A stretch of 64,000 nt of DNA from Sarcocystis neurona (taxonomy: Eukaryota > Apicomplexa > Conoidasida > Eucoccidiorida > Sarcocystidae). The DNA lies in the NCBI GenBank assembly GCA_000727475.1, contig KL647288.1, positions 223,510 to 287,509 of the forward strand, given 5' to 3'. This document shows, in pieces, positions 36,778-47,272 of the stretch. Made by a program: the position numbers and the translations under genes. Under the pieces are notes generated by a model. It was not told where the DNA came from, ran no database searches, and saw only the letters and a program-made list of their open reading frames with translations. The stretch's first letter is position 1. Every line of letters starts with the position of its first letter.

Positions 36778-36929
36778 AATACTGTAAAGAATGCGAGGAC
36801 GAAAGGACGTCCACCTTCGCTCGAACCGCCCACTTCTCCACGTGCGCGTTGACGAGCCCTGAAAGATAGTGAACGACCAGTTACGATTATTATTTACATA
36901 TTTTGAGCCGTTTGCATCATTCTACGCAG

Positions 36930-37057
36930 GAGTATACCGGGTGGCGACGCGTGGTGGACGCACCGTGGGGAGCATCGGTGGCCTGATTTTCGATCACGGA
37001 GCGGCTGCTACGCGACGATCGCGTCGTGCTCTCGGTGCTACGTCTGCGCTTGCCTGA
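36930..37057 (+). CDS. Possible terminal exon, product unknown
   Basis: The acceptor GCATCATTCTACGCAG is followed by an open stretch encoding VATRGGRTVGSIGGLIFDHG and an Arg/Ala-rich tail, then TGA. Gly-rich runs of this kind occur in membrane or organellar proteins, but no family can be named. No donor in the 36,319 gene fits without leaving its stop, so its partner exon is unknown. Confidence 0.22.
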
Positions 37058-38450
37058 GCCCTTCATTGCCGGCACCGGAGGAACAACAGTGAATCTGACA
37101 GGGGAATGACTTATTTACTTTTTCGGGACGGAGTCATTGCTTCTTTAATACAAAAGGGGGCAAAAAGAAGTTTTGGCAGGGTGGGTCCTTAGCATATCTT
37201 TGTCGGCAGCCGGCGTGCGACGGGACTAGCTGCGAACTTCAAATATTTCGAACTTCCTCCTCTAGGCGGGGCTGAAGCGGTACAGACGATCTGCGATACA
37301 CTATTAATACGCTCGGCAAGAGCCTGTCTAGGCACGCGCGGCGCCCCGATTGGTGCGCCTGGTATGTCTGCTTGACGTAGACGATCACTTTCGCCGACCA
37401 AAGTATCGAAGAGCTGATGGAGTCCATACGGATATTGTTGTCTTCCTGAAGCTTTTACTCATAGTCACACGAAACAGGAGGCTCGTGACACTTTCTCTCC
37501 AGGTAGGCGCACAGCTCTTCTGCTGTGCATTGGGATTACAGACATATTGTTCGTCTGCATCGTTCTCATGTGTCAAGATCGTAGACATCGCATATGTCTT
37601 TTCGTGGCTGAGCTACGCGACGCAACTAGTCGCCCTACAAGCAAGGCAGTAGCGAGGAAAGCCGGATTTCGAGGTGTCTGGAAAGGCAGCTTTCGCGCAT
37701 CTGCGCATCCCTCATGAGAGTGCTCAGGAAACAACTGCACGATGCAGAGGTACTGCACTTGTAACACACTTTCGGTGTACGTGTACCTGTGAAGTGAGCT
37801 CAGATCCATATTCAACTTGAGGTCTGCTGAACGGTGTGCATGGGTGCGCTATCCTGAGCAGCAAACACGCTGCGTGCAGGAACTGTAGTCAGGCTTTCGC
37901 GAAGCACGCCAGCGGGCTGATGGACACGTATCGCGGGCTAGGAGCCCTTCTGTCACTCTGAGGGCCTTCGATGTTTCTAAAGCCGCGCCGCACTAACGTT
38001 CCATTTAGATCCGGTGAATACGAAAGGATGTTGCTTGAAGGGCCTGACGCACCACAGCGTACCAACAAGTAGGCAGCAACCACACAGAGGCAGCGGTTTC
38101 ACTTTCAGCTTAGTAAACTGTTGATTTTCTCGAAAGACACGTATTGAGTATACGTTATTCGTTGCGGCCCCGTTGCTAGTGCCATTTCTCGCATGCTGTC
38201 GCAGAGGTGGGGGCCAGTACGTTACTTTCCATGGAGAGTGGTACAAACACATGTGTAGAAAATCATACGGCAGGCGTTCCGCCTGCACCCACGCAGAGCC
38301 TTTCTCGTGGGTCTCCGTTTGTCTCCTCAGAACGAGACGGCGGTCACAGCGACGTTAGTGGTTTCACACAAGTAACAGCCACACATACATGAGCATCGGC
38401 CGAACTAGGAGGAGGTAGTCCACAAGAGTGACTCTACGGGCAGCAGCTTT
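37058..38450. other. No gene recognised
   Basis: Open frames such as 37,350-37,652 are mildly hydrophobic and contain a plausible donor after CTTTCTCTCCAG near 37,502. No chain of exons or known motif emerges. Confidence 0.4.
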
Positions 38451-38453
38451 TAC

Positions 38454-39576
38454 AGCATCGACAGCACCCCCCAGTCGTCACACTCATCACCGTCATCAGA
38501 ATCCGTAGTCAACGATTTAATGCGAAGACGCTGGAGTACTCACAGGAGTCACTGGAAGACGTTTTTGACCCTGTCTTGTGGAATGCCTACAGCGTACTCC
38601 GCCGCCATTCTGAACCACCCACTGCGGTTCGAGCTGCGACGTCTGCGGAAGGGGATTTGTACATGAGGCAGGTCACAGCATATTGCCGTGTCATCTGTCC
38701 AGCAGTTTTACGCGAACGAGCCTTTGTGTGCCTACCATGCGAAGTAGTTGTCTTCTCGTTCCATTGGGTGTTTCCACACTACATCGAGGAAAGCGTCACT
38801 GGTATGCCGTAGATGCTTCGTCACGTGCGGAAGGCGAGCTGCGCTCCTGGGAGAACGCACTCGATTATGTATACTCAAGACACGTGAATATGCCGGTTTC
38901 TATCCACAAAGGCTGCACGGAAGTGTTGCGCGGCCTGCATGCATTCTTTTACTTTGCCTCTATGCGCTGACAACGTAGGCAGAAAACTTAGCCGTTTGTA
39001 TCTCATGAGAAGCCGGGAAAGGATAGGTACGCAGCAACCGAATGCCACATGTGTATGCATGCGTTGCCAACAGCAGACGGTAAGGTGGCACGAGAAAATA
39101 CCCCTGCCACGCATGTCGTGAGCCACGACGTCGTATTGCTACAGCGAGAGGCGCAGGTAGTGAGAGTTGGAGTATGCGTCACAGGTAAGCATTTCTCGGC
39201 AGCTGCCAGCCACGCTGTATCAAAGTACACCTCATGTGCGGGCGCCATTTCCGGTCTGTTTCCTCATGTATACATAGATACACATGTAGCCGCCGCTGTT
39301 TCGGAGCGCAGATTTCTGGATTCAAGAACGCTGCAAACACAGGTCGCCCACCCTGTACTGTCGTGCGCGTTTGAGGGATTGCTGCACCATCAGACCTCTG
39401 GGCGTGCTCATGTTATCGAGCAAAAGACGCTCCTGCTGTAATCTTCTGCACATAAATGTGCAGAGTATTCCCGGAGTTGAAGAAAGAGTTTCTGCCGAAT
39501 CCACTTGCCTTCCCAGCCGTCGGAAGGGAAGCAGGCTTTGGGTAATGTCACTGGTTACAATTAGGACTGCGCCTTA
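38454..39576 (+). CDS. Possible multi-exon gene, exon fragments only, product unknown
   Basis: Several stretches look coding. Following a TTTTACAG acceptor, about 38,454-38,670 encodes a segment with TLEYSQESLEDVFDPVLWNA. About 38,815-38,968 encodes ENALDYVYSRHVNMPVSIHK and stops. 39,077-39,184 is a clean symmetric phase-1 exon, with AG before it and GTAAGC after it, encoding ATHVVSHDVVLLQREAQVV. A last stretch near 39,468-39,576 begins after a TGTGCAG acceptor and ends in TAA. The frames differ, so introns are required. I could not chain them with confidence and recognise no family. Confidence 0.3.
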
Positions 39577-40025
39577 AAGTGCAGATCACACCTCAACTTT
39601 GTTGGCCTTCTTTGAACGTGCAACCTTGAAGCGTTTAGCAACTACCACGGACATGCTTTTACCACCTTTCGGTTCACGTAAAAATTGCTGCGTTGCTGCC
39701 GCCATCTGCTTCGGACGCTGAGGGCCGCGCCGGGGAAAAGATGGATGCGAAACGTTCGTCGCTCACGGCTGTAAGGCGACGCTCACACGCTGTCGTGATT
39801 AGCTGTGTTCGTGGTTATCTACGGTTCGAGTGTCGAATGCCGTGAAGGGGTCCGCCAGCACGGTATACGACATCTCACGAGGCTGCAGAAAGGTAACGTG
39901 TTCGTTCGTAGTCCTGACGTAGGCGGGAATCGACGAACACTAACTTGTGCGCTTGTAGGGTGACATATTTTCTCTGAAAACGGTAATGATATGCAGGTAA
40001 TAGATGACACCACCCTCTGAGCGAA

Positions 40026-40109
40026 AACCAGGACACGACGACAATGCAGTGAGACGTCAGTATAAAGCTAGAACCAGGATACGACGACAATGCAGTGAGA
40101 CGTCAGTAT
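40026..40109. repeat. 46-bp-period tandem duplication
   Basis: AACCAGGACACGACGACAAT plus the following CGTCAGTAT block at 40,026-40,063 is repeated almost perfectly at 40,072-40,109, with one base changed (ACACG to ATACG). Confidence 0.85.
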
Positions 40110-40594
40110 CCAGTCCTTCACACCACGCCTACATTCAACCCACATCGGCCCCTTCCGCAGTGGTGCACCACGTCTACTTCATGTAGAGAATATCGAAAAT
40201 GCTTGAGTAGTGCAATCCTTCATGCTAAAGGAAATTCGTAAAACGGTTTCCAGGACAGACGCCCAATCCGGACGGGCAGTGAGACAAGACTGACCCAAGC
40301 AGCCAGCTTTTGTGTTTCTGTTCTCGGCGTCGAACACAGCACGCTGAGAGGGGCACACAACCAGAGGCAAGAGTGGGTATGTATGGCACACCGACGGTAT
40401 TTCGAAATTGTGTATCTAGTGTGAAGCAACCGAGAGTCCTGATGTGCATTTGCGGCCCGACGCCCGGCGCAGAGCGGCGACGCACACTGGCGGCGCACAC
40501 ATAACAATTCTTGCATGGCGGGATACATACTGCAGATGCAAATTTTCCCACGTGGTTGTCGCATCTTATTCCGAAACAAGGTTTTCCTGTCACC

Positions 40595-42207
40595 TTAGGG
40601 GCCGGTGACTGAGTTGTCAAACGCCGCCAGCGACACATTGCGTCGAAGCATTTCTAAAGAATTTTTCTTCAGTGTAACTGCCGTGAACAGCCGCAGCACC
40701 TCTACCAGGGACAGGTGATGGGTGCAGCGACGTCCGCCATGCCCACCGGATGAACACGACAGCAGCAGCAGCGGCACGATGGTGCCCAGCAGTCCTAGCG
40801 CGACCACTAAGCAGCACCAGGAGATGAACGCAAGCAGAGACGTGAAACGAGGACGATGAAGAGGGAGAAGGAAAAAGAAGAACGCAGGAATGCAGCGTCA
40901 GCTTCAGACCACGAGCTGTCGTCGTTGCAGGAACGCCGGCAAACGACCCTCACGGTGGGCCCCGGTTACCAGCGACCGACCCACATGGTTGGTTCATGCG
41001 ATCGCGCCCCAGGTGGTCTCCGCCGTGTGCTCCGAACACACGCGTCTTTCGTCTGCTTACCGTATCCATCGCACTATGGTAAGCAAAGAGAGTGTCCTTC
41101 ACGAACAGGGGACACGAAATCACGTAACACTTCAAGTCAGCCAGATCGGGTGTTGTAATTGTATTCCGCGCTGTTTCTCATGTACTACGTCCTGAGACTG
41201 CTACGAAGAGGAGACCCTGCAGTGATACAGTTTTCCTCATTCTCACGACCGAAAATCGTCCATAGAGTGCTACAAACCTTTCCATGTTGACTCAGAATTC
41301 GATGCGTCTCACGCATATCCTCCCATGATGTGCAGTCCCGAAAGTGCTGTTCTGGCTGTCGTCTGGTCGTTGGAGCCTCTGTTTGAATAGACGGTAGATG
41401 GACAGGAGAATGTGACACAATCGTTTTTGCATCGTGCACGGGAATTGGTAGATCGTTCATGCAACTGGAAATAAATGCTTGCTGCACTGTATGGTCTACC
41501 TTGACGCCAGCCCGTGGCAATTCCCTTGGAACGGGCGTAAGTTCTTCCTGACTTTTGTATCAACACCTCTACTTTTTCCCCATGTAAAATGCTGCAAGCG
41601 TTAATCTCCGAATTCACACGCCACGCGCTGGGCAGTATCAGTCTGAACTAACGTACTCGTGAAGACTCACCCTCACTGTGAAGGGTGCACCTACCAGGGC
41701 GAGCGAGGAGTTGCCGCACTGGATAGCATGCGCCATACACAGGCAGCATTGTTCTGTACAGGAAGTAACACTGTTTTTACAAAAACAAACATGTGTAAGT
41801 CAATGCAGCGGAAAGGAGGAGCGAGGCGCTGGAAGAGTCAACTTCTCAGACTCGCTTCCGACGTGAGACGGAAGCAGCAGAAATCATGGGAGGAAGATGC
41901 GGTGTAAGCAGGTCCAAAAGACGACCGATAATAGTAAAGTCCTTCGCGTCTCACCACATGAGCTCGAACTATTTCCCGCAGTCCCATCTTCCATCGGTGT
42001 CCCCTTTCCCTGGGCTTCAAATGGTGCACCCTGACGCGGCCGGACGCACCCGCTGACAGCGCTGACTCTAGAGCCGTGGTGCAGAAAATTCACCACAGAT
42101 TCGAACTTCTCCTCTACTGCAAGAACGTGACAGGCGGTTTCTCCTGAGTTCAAACCGTGCAGGTCGCTGAAAGTGGAGCGGCGGCTGCTGCGTGAGAGAC
42201 TGTGCAC
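40595..42207 (-). CDS. Possible multi-exon gene with hydrophobic segment near the C terminus, product unknown
   Basis: Three minus-strand stretches look coding. 42,207 down to 41,955 contains DLHGLNSGETACHVLAVEEK and ends at a GTGAGA donor in phase 1. 41,547 down to 41,278 contains VQQAFISSCMNDLPIPVHD and TSWEDMRETHRILSQHGK, with a GTTTGT donor. 40,806 down to 40,595 follows an excellent polypyrimidine acceptor ending GCTGCTTAG and encodes a hydrophobic run (VALGLLGTIVPLLLL), a polar tail and a TAA. The phases between neighbouring pieces do not all match, so at least one exon is missing or misplaced. No family is recognised. Confidence 0.33.
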
Positions 42208-43095
42208 AGCGTAGTCCCGGGGTTCTGCTTGGATATGCAGTTCATTCTTGAAGCGGAAGGCTTTGGACGAGTACCGACCTCACAGTTACGCCATGAGTGA
42301 AGAGTCCTGGATTACTAGGAAGTGAATCATACACAAGTGGAATGTACAGAGAAAACGCCTTGTAGCCGAATGGCAGCCGGAGCAGTCTCTGCCCAAGTAC
42401 GTCCACGTCAGTGAGGTGCTATGAGTGAGGACTTTGTCTCACGCACAATGTTCATAAGGACCGCAATAAAGAGGCACATAACCTACGTTACTCAGGGGCC
42501 TGAACGAGCGCACACATCTATATAACATAACGTCTTGTCCATGGTTGCATGTACGTGCACGTGTATACCCCCTCAGGTCCACCGGTAGGAATGTTGGCCG
42601 CAGCAGTCGAATGTGCCCTCTGCGGTCACGCACACGCATGACCACACTTTTTTCTCTACGCGTTACACGTGCGGATCTCTACTGAGACCAAGGACCCACC
42701 GTGTGACGAGTTTTGATTATCAGATCGGGGACTGGTGGCCCCTTCTCTGCCCGTGCAGCTAGAAGAACCGTCAATAGAATGATAATTCTACTACTTCACC
42801 GGTCATATTTGTCCTCTATGTCAAGTAATGAGGAACAGGCCACAACTTTTCTTCCTGTCCAGCCAGCAGCGTCGTACGCTATTCCTCGGGATGTGGCGTG
42901 AATACAGCTTTTTATGTTTGGATGTATTCATATAGGGACCGGCGGCGTGGCCGCAAAGAAGCATTCCATCCGTGTTCACTGGAAGGTAAGAAAATCCAAA
43001 GTACCGTATCTTGAGCACACGCATACGAGGACGTGCTGTAGAAACAGTACATATTCGACGCATTCCAGCGTTCTGCATTAATGTTACCTACCGTA

Positions 43096-43172
43096 ACAGT
43101 GGTGTCCTGCGAAGTTCAAAGGAAGCCATCTGATAGAACAGTAGCGTCAGGCGAAGTTTGGAGGAAGCTGTC
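43096..43172. repeat. Diverged 42-bp-period direct repeat
   Basis: ACAGTggtGTCctGCGAAGTTcaaAGGAAGC at 43,096 recurs with changes at 43,138. It lies about 380 bases upstream of the gene at 43,549. Confidence 0.6.
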
Positions 43173-43548
43173 ACCACTTGTGATCTCGATAATTTGTCAG
43201 AGTTTTCACAACCATGCAACGGCCTCTTCGGTGCTGAGACCGTAACCTGTGAAAAGTACACATTCACAGTGGACCTTGGCGTAAATGGGAGCAGCAGATT
43301 TCTCCAGGTTTTGCGTGCAGTGCGAAACGTACGGTAATAGGCGGTCCTAGTTATTACGGGTTCCGCGTCATAAGTTCCATGAAATAAGAATGATATGTTC
43401 CGTACGAAGGATGCAGGTATCGGGATGGGGAAGGTATCGTCTAATTTTGGACGACAGCTGAAAGTGTCTTCGTCGTTTCCGTACTTGTCTCAGCTATTAC
43501 GGATATCCGAATGGCTGCGCCGGCCCTTATCCGGACTCTCATTTTTCG

Positions 43549-45309
43549 GTGCCATGCGCCTCGTGCGGCTCCGACACGTTCTGGACAAAGCGTGAAAATT
43601 TTATTTTTGCTTTTGCTACCCTTCTGGCTACGGCAATCATAAGCGAGACCCTTCACCAAGTCAGGATTCGAAGAACTATCCGGAGGCGCCGTCAACCTGT
43701 AACGCTGCGCGACGATGACAGTGAGTTCTCGTCGCTCAGCCAGAGCGAAAGCTCCTCTAGTTCATACTCAGAAACGGTTGACGCACATCGTGAACGGGGG
43801 CGACAATCACAGTGGGAGTCTGATAGTGAAGATGCCGTCAGGGATTGGCGGCACAAGCCAAAAACTGCACATCCCTTTAGATCGAACAAAAAGCCGGCGG
43901 GAACTTCAGAGGAAATCGATTCGCATCGAGTGCGTGATAACAAAAGTGGTCCGCACAGCCGACATCCTATGGAATCGGCGCTTTCTCAGCGTACATCACG
44001 TGGTGAAAGTAAAGTGCAGCGGCTTCGAAACAAAAGTCACCTCCTTCGATTGCTGGATCACGTAGTGCGGCTTCCGTTGACTCGCCGCGAAACTGAAAAA
44101 TTGAAGGAGCGCAAGGCTGACCAGAAAAGATTCTGGCCACAAGCTTTTACGCATATGGACAGGAAAACCCGGGAGGCAGATCGTGCAGCAGTCAACGCCG
44201 TGATTGTGAAGAAGCAGGCAGAGGTTGTTACGGAATTTGCAGGGAAGGTCGCACCAAGCACCGAAAGTCTCACCAATTCGCGTTCCGCCCTTTCAATACC
44301 TGTTAGTGGAAGAACCTATCTCAAAAGCAATGCCGAATCACAAACCGGTGTTTCCGACGCGGGGACTTCACGATTGACAGTGGGTCCAGTCGGTGGGAAT
44401 GTGGCTCCACGTCGCCCTGCAAATAACCGGGCACGTAAGCATCGGGCCGTGAACGCTGCGCAGAAGGTGCCAATTGAATTTGAGTGTCACGCCAACAGTA
44501 GACGACATAAGTTCTCTGGAAAACGACAAGCCTCCGGTCAGGTCAACGCGTCTGCCAGAGAGCAAGGGACAACCAGAACTCCAACGAATACGACGCAAGA
44601 CGAACGTGACTCCGCATGTGCAGCTGCGTGTCCAGTGGGTTCCGTTTCCACCGTAACGGATGACGGCGGTACAGCTAGAACTTTCCACAGCACGGAGGTG
44701 CGGCAACACCGATCGCGCCGTTCTGATTTGGCAAATACCGGAGGCCGTGGCACAGGGAAGCTTCACCCTACAGAGGAAAGTTTGAAGGCTGTCTTGGCAA
44801 AACTGTATGGCAAGGCGGAAGACTGTATGTCAACTTTACAACAAGCGACAGATGTTGTAGGGCACTCCCACCAGGGAAGCAATCGGGTTCACGGACGCGC
44901 TCAGACAGTCTGCGTGACGCAGGAAGTAACGAGGGCAAAGCAAGCGATGATCGCAGAGGCAGGTCTCCAGCTACGCGGGGCATACGGCAAGCAGTCCCGC
45001 TGTCATAATACTGATAACCGTGGGCACGTACGGGCTGAGGTCCATAAGGATGGGCTGCTCAGCGACGAAGCTGAGCAGATGGGGCGTGCGCGGAGGAAGC
45101 GTTCTCGAGGTCTACGGCGCCGCCTCCCGAAAGGTGAATACGAGCAACAACTCAAAGAATTGTCCCTCGCAAGTAAGCCTCTGTATGTTGCCGTCCTACT
45201 CGCTTTGTACTGGCGTGTAGTAAAGATAGGACGAGTGCTGTCGCGGCAACTTCCAACCTTTGGTTCAATATGGAAGAGGGGAGTGAAAGATAACCAAGTT
45301 ATCCATTAA
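43549..45309 (+). CDS. Basic, Ser-rich protein with a hydrophobic segment near each end (586 aa), unknown function
   Basis: A long single-exon frame. Residues 3-6 form a CxxC (MPCASCGS), followed at about 17-32 by a hydrophobic segment (FIFAFATLLATAII). A Ser/Asp/Glu-rich stretch lies at about 55-95. Most of the rest is basic and polar, with an Arg/Lys-rich helix-like part at about 150-215 (RRETEKLKERKADQKRFW). Near the C terminus a second hydrophobic segment (LYVAVLLALYWRVV, about 544-557) is followed by a short basic tail. Two membrane passes with a large polar loop between them is one reading; a tail-anchored or signal-anchored protein is another. No catalytic motif or family is recognised. 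The first in-frame ATG is taken as the start, but an upstream exon is possible. Confidence 0.75.
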   Translation: MPCASCGSDTFWTKRENFIFAFATLLATAIISETLHQVRIRRTIRRRRQPVTLRDDDSEFSSLSQSESSSSSYSETVDAHRERGRQSQWESDSEDAVRDWRHKPKTAHPFRSNKKPAGTSEEIDSHRVRDNKSGPHSRHPMESALSQRTSRGESKVQRLRNKSHLLRLLDHVVRLPLTRRETEKLKERKADQKRFWPQAFTHMDRKTREADRAAVNAVIVKKQAEVVTEFAGKVAPSTESLTNSRSALSIPVSGRTYLKSNAESQTGVSDAGTSRLTVGPVGGNVAPRRPANNRARKHRAVNAAQKVPIEFECHANSRRHKFSGKRQASGQVNASAREQGTTRTPTNTTQDERDSACAAACPVGSVSTVTDDGGTARTFHSTEVRQHRSRRSDLANTGGRGTGKLHPTEESLKAVLAKLYGKAEDCMSTLQQATDVVGHSHQGSNRVHGRAQTVCVTQEVTRAKQAMIAEAGLQLRGAYGKQSRCHNTDNRGHVRAEVHKDGLLSDEAEQMGRARRKRSRGLRRRLPKGEYEQQLKELSLASKPLYVAVLLALYWRVVKIGRVLSRQLPTFGSIWKRGVKDNQVIH

Positions 45310-47272
45310 CGATCAACAAGTTGCGTTGTGAAGAAGGAAGCAACCCATACTGCAACTTAAGTTGTAGTGACGCAGTTCTTGCGCACGATATTATTTGGGG
45401 GTCCCTGTGCGCGTGATGGATGATCCAGAGCACTATCCAGGGCGCCCTGCTTCTGAGCATGCCCCCACTACATCGATTGGATGCGTTTCAGTGCATACGC
45501 AGGACGCACTCGACCCGTCGAATACTGCACCCCGACTTCAAGTACATACACTCCTGCGATGTGAGGCGCTGTGTCACCAAGAAGGACCACGTCCGCGTCT
45601 TTGCTGTCCGCCGAAGCTGGACGCGCTGGCGCTACTGATAGTTTTGACTGCTATTCTGCTTCATCTTGGCACATAGCAGTTCAGGTGGTCGTTTTATCAT
45701 AACTTTTCTTACGTGTATTTCGAAGTCTTTGGAGTAGAAGACCATCTGCTATGCAACTTCTCCTGAAAAAAACTCGCATATGCACACTTCAGCAACGGAG
45801 CACGGGGTGACTCAAACGTGCCGCAGAAGCTGCTTCCTGCATCGTTATTGAGATACAGGGTGAACACTCGGTGGAAGTGTTGTTCGCGTGCACGGGCAGT
45901 GCGATAGGAACATAAGAATGAAGCGACTTTTTCTACAGCATCCGGTGTCGCGCTTCGTGTACTGTGTCGTGTGCCAATAACCACTATCGTGCCACCGATG
46001 CCGGCTGCCTACATTAGCAAATCCAGTTTGTCGTCTTTTCTCGAGTCCACACTTACTTCAGCGTGACCAGCAGGCATGCCGTTTAACTTCTAGACCTTCG
46101 AACGCGGGTGTGTCCTTTCATGATCCACGGGCATCACTCCACATACACCGTTCCTGCTGTCTCGCTTGCTTCGCCTTTCCTTTACACTCTGTTCATTCAC
46201 TACATACTGCCTGCACTATGCGGAGGCTGGGGCCACCATACGGACTATATGCTACATTAGATGCTTCGCTTCTCGCTCGTATCCGGATGTTCCGCTCGAT
46301 ACTACAAGCATGTGATCCTACTGTGATAGAAAAAATATAGTGTGTGCACTGTCAAACACATTTCTTTCTACAGTCGACGCCGTGTATGGATACGCAGCCC
46401 GGCAGGACGTACTGTCCACACACAGCTGTAGCAGGGACAGCTTCTTGGTGGAACCTCGCGACGCACGTCGAGGCTTCACCAGTCGGGCCGCCTGTCTGCA
46501 CGCCCCAGGATCAACGCCCGTGCAACTGAAGTCGAGGTCTTTCCTGATTTCGACTGCGCGTATACCCACATGTGGTGAAATGTGCACCTGAAAAGGAAAT
46601 TCTGGCTAGACCAAGTATATCACTACGAATGCCCTCGGAAAGTCGGGACGCAACAAATGATTGTATCTCTCTGATAGAAGTGCCGTTGCTTTTGTATTGA
46701 CTTACGTAGTACGGGGTCGAACAGACCAGCGAAATCGACCACGTCAGTCAAGTGAGGATGTCGCACTTCTAATTGTCTACGAGGACACACGGACACAGAC
46801 ACGTTGAAGTTAAGTACGCGGTCACGTGCACACTCTGTTGCACTGCCAAATAGCTGGTTCGACGCCGCTCAATAAAGTTACACCTTAAGAGAGAGACAAG
46901 GCTTACAGGTGGTTGGGCCAGATTTCTTTTTTGCAATTTTGCTAAATGATCTCCATTTTTGAGTCTCTACAATTTACTGCGCTCACTATCAATCCTTAGA
47001 GCACTCCCACCTCTGTAATGACACCAACTATCTGGTAGCCACATTGAGACAGTTTCTTCGAAAGAGATTCTTACAGTCGTGTCAGGCTTGGTTATCTCCA
47101 CGCTGGTGTGCTAATTACTGAGGAATTACGGGTGTCACGCTCAACCAAGATTATCGGCCTGTGATCGAGAACAGGCCCCGAGAAGCTTGCGCACATAGGT
47201 TACTTTCTTCCACCGGTGCAAGGCGTTGTCAATAGTGCCTTCCAGCTTGCTCATGTCACGTCCGTACATTAT
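45310..47272. other. No gene recognised
   Basis: Short frames such as 45,395-45,676 (with a hydrophobic tail) and 46,340-46,591 lack motifs or convincing splice partners. The stretch should contain the 3' ends of the plus-strand 586-aa gene and the minus-strand TAM41 gene, which converge here. Confidence 0.45.
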
